Shown one piece after another: positions 54,866 through 64,000 of a DNA stretch of 64,000 nucleotides. How positions within the stretch are numbered: the stretch's first letter is position 1; each line of letters opens with the position of its first letter. The notes beneath the pieces were generated by a model. That model did not search any database and had not been told where the DNA came from. It worked only from the letters and a program-made list of their open reading frames with translations. Origin of the DNA: Carettochelys insculpta (taxonomy: Eukaryota; Chordata; Testudines; Carettochelyidae); assembly GCF_033958435.1 (NCBI RefSeq), contig NC_134145.1, forward strand, positions 32,825,501 to 32,889,500. The letters run 5' to 3'. A program made the position numbers and the translations under genes.

Positions 54866-57640
54866 GTCAGAGGAGCTAAAGCAGCCAGGGTAGATCACAA
54901 TTTTTTTTTGGTCTCACTGATTGTCTTTATTAGCAGAAAGGCAATGCATGAGGTACCAAGGGTGCAAAGATGTCTGCTACAGAGTTGGTGTCCTCCACCA
55001 CTATGTAATCTGCTATGCTTTTGTGTCTGTATTTGTACCTAGAAGCATGTCTCATGAGCTCTTCGTCAGATGCCATGTGTTTGCTAGACCTTCAACTTTC
55101 AAATAAGTTAACAAAAATACTTCTTTGTAAATTACTGCTAATGTAATGCTCTATCTACCTTTTTGGAACACGTTACTAAATGTATTAATCACCTTTACAA
55201 TTTCCAGAGTAGTAAGCAGTCTAAGGAATAGCTTATCTTCTACTTTTGACATACATAACACCTTTGATCTAATACGAGTCTTGGAATCAGGATCTTCCAT
55301 GGGTATTGGCTCATGTGGGTGCTGTCACATTTTTAAAAGGGCAGAATTGTCTGGTACAATCATTTCTGGATTGCACTCTCTGAGGGCCTATGTAACTACG
55401 ATGATAGTTTTTATGTTGTCTGTGATGTTTCTGCTTTTTTTTCGGCAAGCTCTATCTCCCTGAACTGATGACCACTGTTGCATATGATAATCCAGTTGTG
55501 ATGATGGATTGGACAGCTTCAACTCAGCCATTGCCATGCCTCTTTTTGTTCTCCCTTTTAAAATAGTATTGTAGTGCCCAAACTGAGGAGCAAAGCTTCT
55601 AGGTGAGGTACACAGATTGGGAGACCCATAAATAAGTGCTATAAAAGTGCATGGACATTGGGTTTAATGGCTTGACATTTATTTTCTGAAATTCTTATAC
55701 TTCCTTACATTTTTATTCCAAAGAAATAAATGGAGAAAACTCTATCTACAACACTTATGATCAATATGTATATGAACTTTATTCTCTACCTCATTCACCA
55801 ATGATTAAATATTCTTGATACACATGTAGAAGCTAGGAGGAACCATCTGATGTCATGATTTCTCAGAAGAAATTTAATCAAATGTGTTTTCCCTGTTTCT
55901 CCTTCTATGGCCGAATGAGATGGTGATGTCTTACATCCATCTGTCACTGAAGCTTCTTCACAATATAGGCTAAAGGTCACTCTTAGGATAAAAGGAGAGA
56001 GAGTGGAAGAAGAGGACAAGTTATTGGGCTCAATTTAAGGATGATGGTGAGTTGTAATGGCCTGTGAAAAACAGGCAGTCAGAATGTAATATTTAATGGA
56101 GCCTTCTGTTCTTGAACTGTGACTCTATGAAGGAAAAGAACAACAGAAAAGCAAGAGTGGGGAAAGATGACAGGAGATGTTATATATATTAACAAAAAAG
56201 TCTGTCTCAGTAGCAGAGATAAGACAGAGAATATTGTTTATCAATCAGAAAGCATCTCAAAATATAAACCAATTGTGTTTTCAGGTTATATATTTTGTCA
56301 TCACTTCAAGAGGAATAGAGAGGGAGACCCTGGATTAGACGACGAAATTCTAGAATTAGAAAGCAATTTATATAAGCATTCGGACAACCATTTAAATTAA
56401 TGGAAATAACGAGTAAAGAATCTAGTAAACACATTCAGCTGCAATAATAAATATATTTTCTATGCAATATGTTGGAGATCGTGCAGTGATGCTATAATTT
56501 AGATTGAGCTAACAATTCTTTTTAGCTTCCTATTTTTAATATCGTTTACAGAAACATTCCGGTAAAGCCATAATTTTTCATGCTTAGTTCCATGTTAAAG
56601 TCCAAGTGTGAGTTGTTTGAGCATGAATAAAATATGTTTTCCACTTTTTGGCTCTCATTTTGTGTCTAATCCAAATTTCACTGAAGTCAGAAGAAAGACT
56701 TCTATTGAAGTGGGAGTCTGATTGGATGCACAGACCAAATCAATGTAGTTATCCCTGCACACAGCAAGTCTGAATTTTGCCTACTAACTTCAGAGGAATT
56801 GTGTATCTAAGGGAGACATGGATGGAGGACTGAGCCCTTTCATAGTAAATATAAAGAGAATATATTATTATTTAAACAGCAACAAAAAGAAATCTGATGT
56901 ATAGAATAAACAGCTTAACTGTAGTAGTATAAACTATGCATAATAATAAGCCTACTATTGATACTATAAAAGATATCTCAATGATAGTACTTTACATACT
57001 TTTTCAATCTAACAAAGATAATAAATGGTTCAATTCTTATTTTTAATTATTATTTTGAACCAAATTTCTTTAGAGGGTATTTATTTTTGTTGCCAAACAA
57101 CTTGTTCCAGCTCCTACTAGTTTTAGTAACACAATTTTCATTGATTTCCTTGGGAGTGGAATTGGGACCCACACTCATTGAGCGCATTTATTGATGGCAG
57201 CCGCAAGGATTCTAAAAAGGCAGATGTTTTGCCAATATGACCGCCATAGGCATTTGGAATGTATATCCCTATGAAACAATAGAATAAATTTTCTGACATG
57301 AGACAAGAAGTCTTTCAATTTGGCATGTATACAGAAGTGGTACTGATCAGTTACATATTATTCATTGTGTCCTAATTTGCCTAAACATAACATATATTTA
57401 GACAAATGGTATGTTGATTTCATATTTGGGATGTGCAGTCTTCAAATATGAGGTACTATTTACATAGTGGATTTAAAGATAATAATAATCAGTAATTGTA
57501 TAGCATTTACATTTTCAAAGAGCTATACCAACATTACTTAAGTAAACCTCATAACATCCCAGTAATATGTTCACATATTGAATGTAACATTGTGCCCATA
57601 AAGAGATGTATGATGAAAATCTGGTGGCACTAAAATCAGT
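54866..57640. other. Intergenic, no gene seen
   Basis: AT-rich sequence with short unsupported frames (the longest about 105 codons at 55146-55463). No splice-supported exon, repeat boundary or known family was recognised. Confidence 0.45.
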
Positions 57641-57642
57641 AA

Positions 57643-58083
57643 GGCTATGTCTAGACTAGGGCAATTTGTTTGAAGTTTTTGTTGGAAGGTATTTTACAAC
57701 AAAACTTCTGTCAACAGATTGCATTCAGGCTGCCAAAGTGAATCGAAAGAGCAAGCTGCTCTGTTGACAAAGTAGCGTGACTGCCCGGATGCTCTGTTGG
57801 CAAAATGGTCAACTGAAAGCACAGCAGACGGGGTTGCCTGGTGTCCTGGAAGCCCTATCGGTCAACAAAAGGGCCCCCGGAATGTCCAAACCGGCTTTTT
57901 GTTGACAGATCTCTGTCGGCAGAGGCGTTCTGCCTCGTGGTGAGTGGGGTACAGCTGTCGAGAAAAGTGCTGCATTCTTTCAACTTACTGTCAACAGAAT
58001 ACCTTTGGGAATCTGGATGCTCTGCAGGTTTTGTCCACAAAAGGGCCATTTTGTTGACAAAACCCTCCAGTCTACACATAGCC
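57643..58083. mobile_element. Harbinger-type MITE, 441 bp
   Basis: The ends GGCTATGTCTAGACTAGGGC and CCTCCAGTCTACACATAGCC are inverted repeats, with TAA duplicated (57640-57642 and 58084-58086), a TWA site preferred by Harbinger. The interior repeats TTGTTGACA/TGTCAACAGA motifs, like 7025-7443. Confidence 0.85.
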
Positions 58084-58089
58084 TAAGAG

Positions 58090-59418
58090 ATTTGCCATTG
58101 TTTTTGGTGGTGCCAGAATTTAATCCAGAGATCATACATCATTTGGCCCAGGCTACATAGTCAGCTGCACGATTAGAATTCCCGAGATTACTCAGCCCAC
58201 TGGAGACCACATAATCTCTCTTAATATATTTGGAAAATATTATATAAAATCTTCTATTTAGTATCCTTATTAATTAAGCAGCATAGACTGATGTAATAGT
58301 CCTTGCTCAGTAAGTGAAGGAGTTAAAGAGTTGATTGATAAATAACTGTATTGGGCTGAGTATGCAAATTACAAAGTTTTTCTGCATGGTTTTCTACTAG
58401 AAAGTGTTTTCCTAACTTTATCAATGTCAAAGGTGTCAGCCAGCATTTCTCTGTGAAATTGTGAAACTGCTCTTTCATCTGTGTTGTAAACACATCAACA
58501 AGTATGTAGAATGTCTTGACTTTGAAATGCTGTCACCTACTTTCTGTAGGGTTGTCAGCAGTCAGCTTGTTATAAAAGTGTTTCGTTTCCAACTCTGTTT
58601 CTTTTGGTAGTGTGTCGAGGTACCACATTCTTTAGCTATGTTCTCTGCTGTTTTTTCTTCCATTTTTATCAAAAATTTAGTGTGATGGAAGTTTCTCTGC
58701 TTCTTTGCAACATGTTGATATTTCAGGTTCTTTGCTGTCACACTGACAGTTGTGCTACTTTGAGGATACATTGACTGTCTGTGTGTAAACAACCTTAGCA
58801 TTTTGTGCTAAAGGCATAGCTGCAATTTGAACTCAAATGTTTCTGTGTAGTGAGAAGTCCCTATTTTTTTATTGCCTTTGTCTTCTAATCTGGAATTTTC
58901 CTGAGCATGTTCAGAAGTCCACTGCTTGTTGGAAACTTGCACATCTGGTGATAGACAATTTCTTAAATGTATGGGTTTCAGTGCTGTGTATTCCACTGCT
59001 CTTTTTGTATTTCTCTATGTTTACTTGCAGATGTCTACATGTAGGAACTTGTGCAGTGCCCAGGTGTCCCATCTAACATCTGAACATGTTTGAGGCATCA
59101 GCCAATCCAAGATACAACAAATGACTATTTTCAATTTTCAGTTACACTTGTTTCTTAAGGGTTTGCGGATCTGAAATACAACCATATGTTAGCATTACAC
59201 TGATACCAGTTTAGCTAAGGTAGAAAGAAATATTTTGCACACATGCTTCCATTAGTTGCACAGTAGAATCACTTTGCTTTGTGCGTGTTGATAAGGACAA
59301 CTCATTCTTGTCCATGTTATAATGTAAACAGATTGTTGAAACTGAAAATGGATTTCTAAAACGTCAGCTTGCTGGCCACACTTTAGTAATAGATTAGAGT
59401 TAAATATCACAACTTGTA
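58090..59418. other. Intergenic, degraded frames of unknown origin
   Basis: On the minus strand, 58996-58562 holds two adjacent open frames (62 and 79 codons) with a mixed, protein-like composition. They could be a decayed transposase, but I could not assign a family. No gene is called. Confidence 0.3.
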
Positions 59419-60746
59419 CACTCATCCTTCATTTAACAAGTACTTTACAAATCAGCACTTGCTAAAATGAGAAACATTTATACTTACCTTTATTCACTAT
59501 ATGAGTGAACTTCCCCCGCTTATATGAGCAGGGTCCCTGGCCAGGGGTGGGGAGACCCACAGCCCCATGGCTGGAGCGGAGCCAGCTGTGGGGTCCCAGG
59601 AGGCTGGGAGACCTGCAGCTGGCTCCACTTCAGCCATGGGGTCCCTGGTCGGGGGCAGGGAGACCTGCAGCCCTGCAGCTGTAGCCTTCTCCCTCCCTTC
59701 CCTCAGACATGCAGCTGTCTGATAGCCCTGCAGCTGGGGGAAGAAACAGAGAAGGCTCTTAGCTTGGTTCCCTCCCCTGCAATGGCGGGAACGGAAAAAT
59801 GACCAGCCATTAGCTGATCAGTTTCCCGGCCCTGCAAGCCATGGGGAGACTGGAACCAGCCTGCCCCTGGTTCCAAGCTCCTGTCATTCTGCAAGCCAGG
59901 AAACTGACCAGCCCTGGTGGTTCCTGGCTCCTCTCCCCTTGCAGGAAAATTCAAGTTATGCAGGGGTTGCAGGAACAACCACTGGGTAACTGCAGGGTTT
60001 ACTGTATTAGACCCCCCCCACCCCCACTGCACAGACCTCACTCCTGGCCAGGTTTTAACCCCCTACAACAGCCCCAAACTGCTCCCAGCCTTAGAGCTCC
60101 CCCTAGCAGCCCCAAACTGCCCCCAGCCTTACAACACACCCCCTGCAGCTCCAAACTTCCCCCAGTCTTAGACTCCCCCCCACTGCATCCCTCAACAGCC
60201 CCAGTCTTAGACATTCCTCCTCCTGCCGCAGCCTCTTCACTGGGGCTGCTAGGCTGGGTGGCTCCCCCAGCCCTCCTGCTCCCAGCAGTTAACTCAAGTG
60301 TTATGGTTTCAGCACCTAGGCATAAGGTAATTGCTATCCTTAGTGATAAGAGATAGCTGTCATCTCCAACAGCTATCTCTATTGATAGATATCTCCCTGC
60401 GGAAGCAGTGTTAAGAAACTGCATGTGGCTTCTTTAACAGCCAGGTGCAGCTGGGCATTGCCCAGCTGGTGACCTTTAACAAATCTAATGGGGCCCATGT
60501 TTGGGTCCTAACCCATAGGCTGGGAATCCCTGCTCTACATACACCATTACATCCTATTTCCGGTGCCAAACTATTTAAAATACATCAGAAAAGTACCTAA
60601 ACTCAACTGGGTTATGTCAAATTATAAGCACTTGGAATGAATTGGAAACTTACATGTATTTAATGGGAATTCAGGGTTGCTCATGAGTTTTCGCCTATGA
60701 GCAGAAATTTGGGAACCAGTTGTGCTCATATAGCGAGGGATGAGTG
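59419..60746. mobile_element. Tc1/mariner-type non-autonomous element, 1328 bp
   Basis: The ends CACTCATCCTTCATTTAACA and TATAGCGAGGGATGAGTG are inverted repeats, flanked by TA (59417-59418 and 60747-60748). The interior is GC-rich with CAGCCCC and CTGGGGT repeats, and near 59990 has GCAGGGTTTACTGTA, which is the end of the 24252-type family and suggests a second nested element. Confidence 0.7.
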
Positions 60747-60749
60747 TAA

Positions 60750-63090
60750 TTACCAGTATGAGGTTACAGTGTCTTGTTTCAGTACTTCACAAATTTAGCA
60801 TTTTCCATAACATCATAAACTAGATAAATCCCAACTGGTGCAGAGAGGCAAACTGCATCTGCAGGTGTTACTGGAGCCCTACTATAGGATTTCATCTTTA
60901 TGAAACAAGACATAGTGTTTATATTGCCAACCTCCCTCTGCATTTTGTTACAGAATAGCTTTATCTTATAGTTATGGCACATAGAGAAGACATCTAGGGG
61001 AGGATGTCTGGAGGATACAGTGATTTGATTCATCCCCCTATTTTGAATGAGTTTTATGCCACAGGTGGACCTGGCATAAAATCAAATAAAATCTCATAGT
61101 CAGGTATCCACTCAGAAGATGCATGTCCACTTTCCCAGTTAGTACTTGCTCTCCCTCCAGCTGGATGAAAAACAGTCTAAATGCACACAGTAACCAGAAA
61201 GTACCGAGTTCCAGTTTCCTAGCTCCTTTAAGAGGCTCACATCACAGTAGATTGCTGTATTACTACAATTAAGTAAAATGTATTATTATACATAAATTAA
61301 TCATTTCTTCTGATATCTGGTATAAAATCATGAGAGTTGCATATTACAATATTCTACAGTCTTCCCCTCATATATGAAGTATTTCTTTCACCAATCTTTT
61401 TGTAATATTTTTACAGTTCTAATACCCAAAGGTCCCAATCAGGACTGATCTGTATTGTACTAAGCTCAGTACCTAGAAAGACATAGTATCTACCCAAAAG
61501 ACAACCTTCTTTAAAAATTAAAACAATCATAAAAGAGTAAAATATGTAATTAGAAAATATGTTTACAAATATGTTGGTCAAAAAGAGAAAGACAAAGCTC
61601 TGACTGGGATGATTAGTTGGGATTGGTCCTGCTTTGAGTATCTGGTTGGACTTGATGGCCTCCTGAAGTTTCTATGACACTTTGAATGTTTTTGGTGTTC
61701 ATAGAAACTATAGTTCTTAAATAAGTTAAAAATGTAAATTTCAGATATTCACAATTTTTGTGTTATAATAAGATGAGAAAGAACTTAATCTCTGCTGATG
61801 TACCATCAGGAGAAATCTTCTTCCTCTTCCATATATTGTAAAGAAATATTCTCTAGTTACAGAATGTTTCAAAACTAGGCTGACGTGAGCCAGAGATCAA
61901 ACAAAGTCTGTATACATGGGTGTACTTTGAAAAAAGCTGGGAATCTGTATGATAGTCTGATCACACAGCGCACAAAAATTTAATTGGCATGATGTTTATT
62001 TATCTTGCAAGTCATAGCACAGCTACACTGCACAAGACCAACAGAATAAAACTAATGCTATCTTCATGAATAGGAGCCTAAAATTTATCTGAATTATCTC
62101 TATAAGAAGAGTAAGTCTTAGGGCTAGTTACTTTAAGCCTTTAGTCATGTTAGGTGGACTCTTGTAAAATTCAGTTTAAACATGTATCAGGCTAACTCAC
62201 ATTAAGCATGATTTGTATGGTCTATATAGACTAGATTTACTATGTTGAAATTAAGTTTAGAAACCTTTTTCTAGCCTATCTACCCTATAATACTAGGTAA
62301 CCAAATCATGCATGAGATTGTTTTAAAGTAGTACTGTTGACATCTTCCTTTAGGGTGGGGCTTAAGCAGGAAAAATCCTTGGACAGGAAATGTTTATCTA
62401 AAAGTTATTAGACTGGAGTCTGTTTCCAGAATAAATTTGGGATTGTATATATCTAAAGGAGAACAAGGTTAAAAGGTTTGTTTTAATCTTCACCTGAAGA
62501 GTAAAATCTATTACCTCTCTATACAAAATTTTTCCTCCCAGGTGACAGAATGACATCTGTCTGCCACCTGGGAAGGCTTGTGGGGTGGGGGGGGCGGGCT
62601 TTGCTGTGGGTGGCTCCAGTAGGGCAGTAAGGGAGCAGGGGTGGAGCTGGGCCCCAGGGCAATCAGGTATATCCCATGTATGCAGTTGGATATCCATAGC
62701 AATGTTGACATTCCATTTGTCTTGTGGAGGATTGAGTTCTCAGCATGGTTGGCTTTTGCCAGGACAGTTAACAAGTCACAGGGACAGAGCCTCAATCGCA
62801 TTGGTGGCCAGGGACTCTTTGGACATGGACAGCTTTACAAAGCTCTCTCAGTGTAGAAACCAGCAGGATATAAAAATATTAACTACTGGTAGTCGAGAAA
62901 TCTCAATCATAATATTTAAGGAAGTATTATAGCATGCATGATGACAGGAATACATCAATAAACAGTTTTTCATACAGCATTGTTTCGTCACTTCTCTAAA
63001 TAATCAGTGCAAGAGTAACATGATCTCTGTTAACATGGGGGTTCGTGAGTGTAGTGAGCAGGGGTTGCAGCCCCCAACTAAAAAGTTGGT
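60750..63090. other. Intergenic with a CR1 relic
   Basis: AT-rich sequence. At 61595-61680 the words GATTAGTTGGGATTGGTCCT, TGGTTGGACTTGATGGCC and TCCTGAAGTTTCTATGAC are a degraded CR1 3' end on the plus strand. Open frames at 62398-62932 on both strands lack recognisable domains. Confidence 0.5.
61590..61690 (+). mobile_element. CR1 LINE 3' end, short relic
   Basis: GGTTGGACTTGATGGCCTCC followed by TTTCTATGACACTTTGAATG corresponds to the end of CR1. About 100 bases remain. Confidence 0.7.
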
Positions 63091-63093
63091 AAC

Positions 63094-63210
63094 AAGTATC
63101 AGAGGGGTAGCCATGTTAGTCTGTATCTGCAAAAACAACAAGAAGCCTGTAGCACCTTATAGACATTTTGGCATAAGCTTTCGTGGGCAAAGACCTGCTT
63201 CATTAGGGTC
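63094..63210. repeat. Penelope-type interspersed repeat
   Basis: GTATCAGAGGGGTAGCCATG, TTAGTCTGTATCTGCAAAAA and AGCTTTCGTGGGCAAAGACC belong to the same family as the snapback at 7705-7915. Confidence 0.65.
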
Positions 63211-63726
63211 AGGTGAGCCAAACCTAAGCAGTGCTGTGACCATGTGTGCCCAGCTCAGCCCCACAGGGCACAGGAGCTGCTGGAGCGACTGTAGCCGGAT
63301 GAGTAACAGACAGAAAAAAGACCCAGACAAATGGGAAAAACATACTACCCATCACTCTGTTTCATGCTGTGACAAATCTGCCGTCTTAATGATACATGCT
63401 TTTAAACCATCCAGACCCCTCTAAATTGTTTGGGCTCCTGTGCATCTGCACCAGCCTCACTGGCTATTCTCTACAAGTGGAATCTAACAAGTCCCAAAGT
63501 CCTTATTTAGGCACTTCTTGGGTTCTCAGCACTTCTGGAAATCTAACGCAATCCTCATGCACATACTGTGAGCAGCTGAGCATTCAGCATTTTTGAAAAT
63601 CAGACAGGTAACTAACCATGGTATTTTTGCACCTCTTGGGCGTGCTGCCAATGAGGATAGTTGAACAGGCTTTCGGAGAGAACAGGGAAGTGAAATGAGA
63701 TTTCTTCTTCAGGTGCTTACTCATAG

Positions 63727-64000
63727 GCTATGTGTATACTACAGAGATCTGTCGACAGCAGTTACTGGCAGAAGAGATCTTCTGGCAAAACTTCTGTCAA
63801 CAGACAACATCTAAAAGCAGATCAAAAGAGCAATCCACTCTGTCGACAGAAAGCGGCCAGACTGCCCGGCTGCTCTCTCGGCAGAATGTCCAATGAGAAG
63901 CTCAGCAAACTGTCCACATAGAGCCCCCCAGAGCCATCTACTTTCAAAACAGGGAAGCATTAATGCATGTGTGTGTGTTTGTGTGTATGTGGACATATGC
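63727..64000. mobile_element. Harbinger-type MITE, cut by window end
   Basis: The left end GGCTATGTGTATACTACAGA and repeated CTGTCGACAG, CTTCTGTCAACAGAC motifs match 7025-7443 and 57643-58083. The right end lies beyond the window, after a GT-rich simple repeat at 63965-63995. Confidence 0.65.

Noticed and set aside
45000..64000. CDC7, a neighbour of HFM1 in human
   Set aside because: I looked for kinase motifs on the plus strand and found none; the gene probably lies beyond the right edge.

Overview
The window looks like reptilian nuclear DNA, most likely turtle. It combines a vertebrate gene with spliced exons, CR1 LINE tails, DIRS-type tyrosine-recombinase retrotransposons, a Penelope-like element, PIF/Harbinger, Tigger and hAT DNA transposons, and AT-rich introns. 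The species call is inference from this repeat mix. No RNA genes, CRISPR arrays or operons were seen.

The only host gene I can identify is HFM1 (MER3), the meiotic Ski2-like DNA helicase. It lies on the minus strand. Its first coding exon (ATG at 42278) is at the right and its exons run leftward to 1387-1481, after which the gene leaves the window. Thirteen exons can be placed to the base with good support, one more is probable, and two N-terminal candidates are weak. Reading phases agree across all consecutive exons from 32731 leftwards, and splice sites are GT/AG. The encoded part runs from the N-terminus through the P-loop, the DEVH box, the SAT motif and the [10 protein letters not shown] motif, roughly the first 45% of the protein. 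A CpG-rich block at about 44.08-44.85 kb, 1.8 kb upstream of the first coding exon, is the probable promoter and may be bidirectional.

Layout. 1-0.46 kb: reversed fragment of a Harbinger element. 1.4 kb: last visible HFM1 exon. 1.8-13.5 kb: the 13.1-kb HFM1 intron, packed with three decayed DIRS elements, an LTR-like block with a GC-rich tandem repeat, a Harbinger-type MITE and a Penelope-type snapback. 14.6-23.2 kb: the helicase-core exons. 23.2-31.3 kb: an intron with small DNA transposons, another decayed DIRS element and a minisatellite. 31.3-42.3 kb: N-terminal exons separated by MITEs, a Tigger element and a Penelope-like element. 42.56-43.0 kb: an almost perfect 436-bp palindrome. 44-45 kb: CpG block. 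45-64 kb: apparently intergenic, dominated by one 5.7-kb Harbinger element (49120-54862) that carries a decayed transposase, a decayed Myb/SANT-like gene and a nested hAT element.

The most informative results are: boundaries with target-site duplications for many elements; a shared terminal motif that ties at least seven short non-autonomous elements to the large Harbinger element; the long palindrome close to HFM1; and an apparently broken reading frame in the fast-evolving N-terminal part of HFM1. I did not find a convincing wholly new gene system. The novelty is in the transposon structures and their relation to HFM1.
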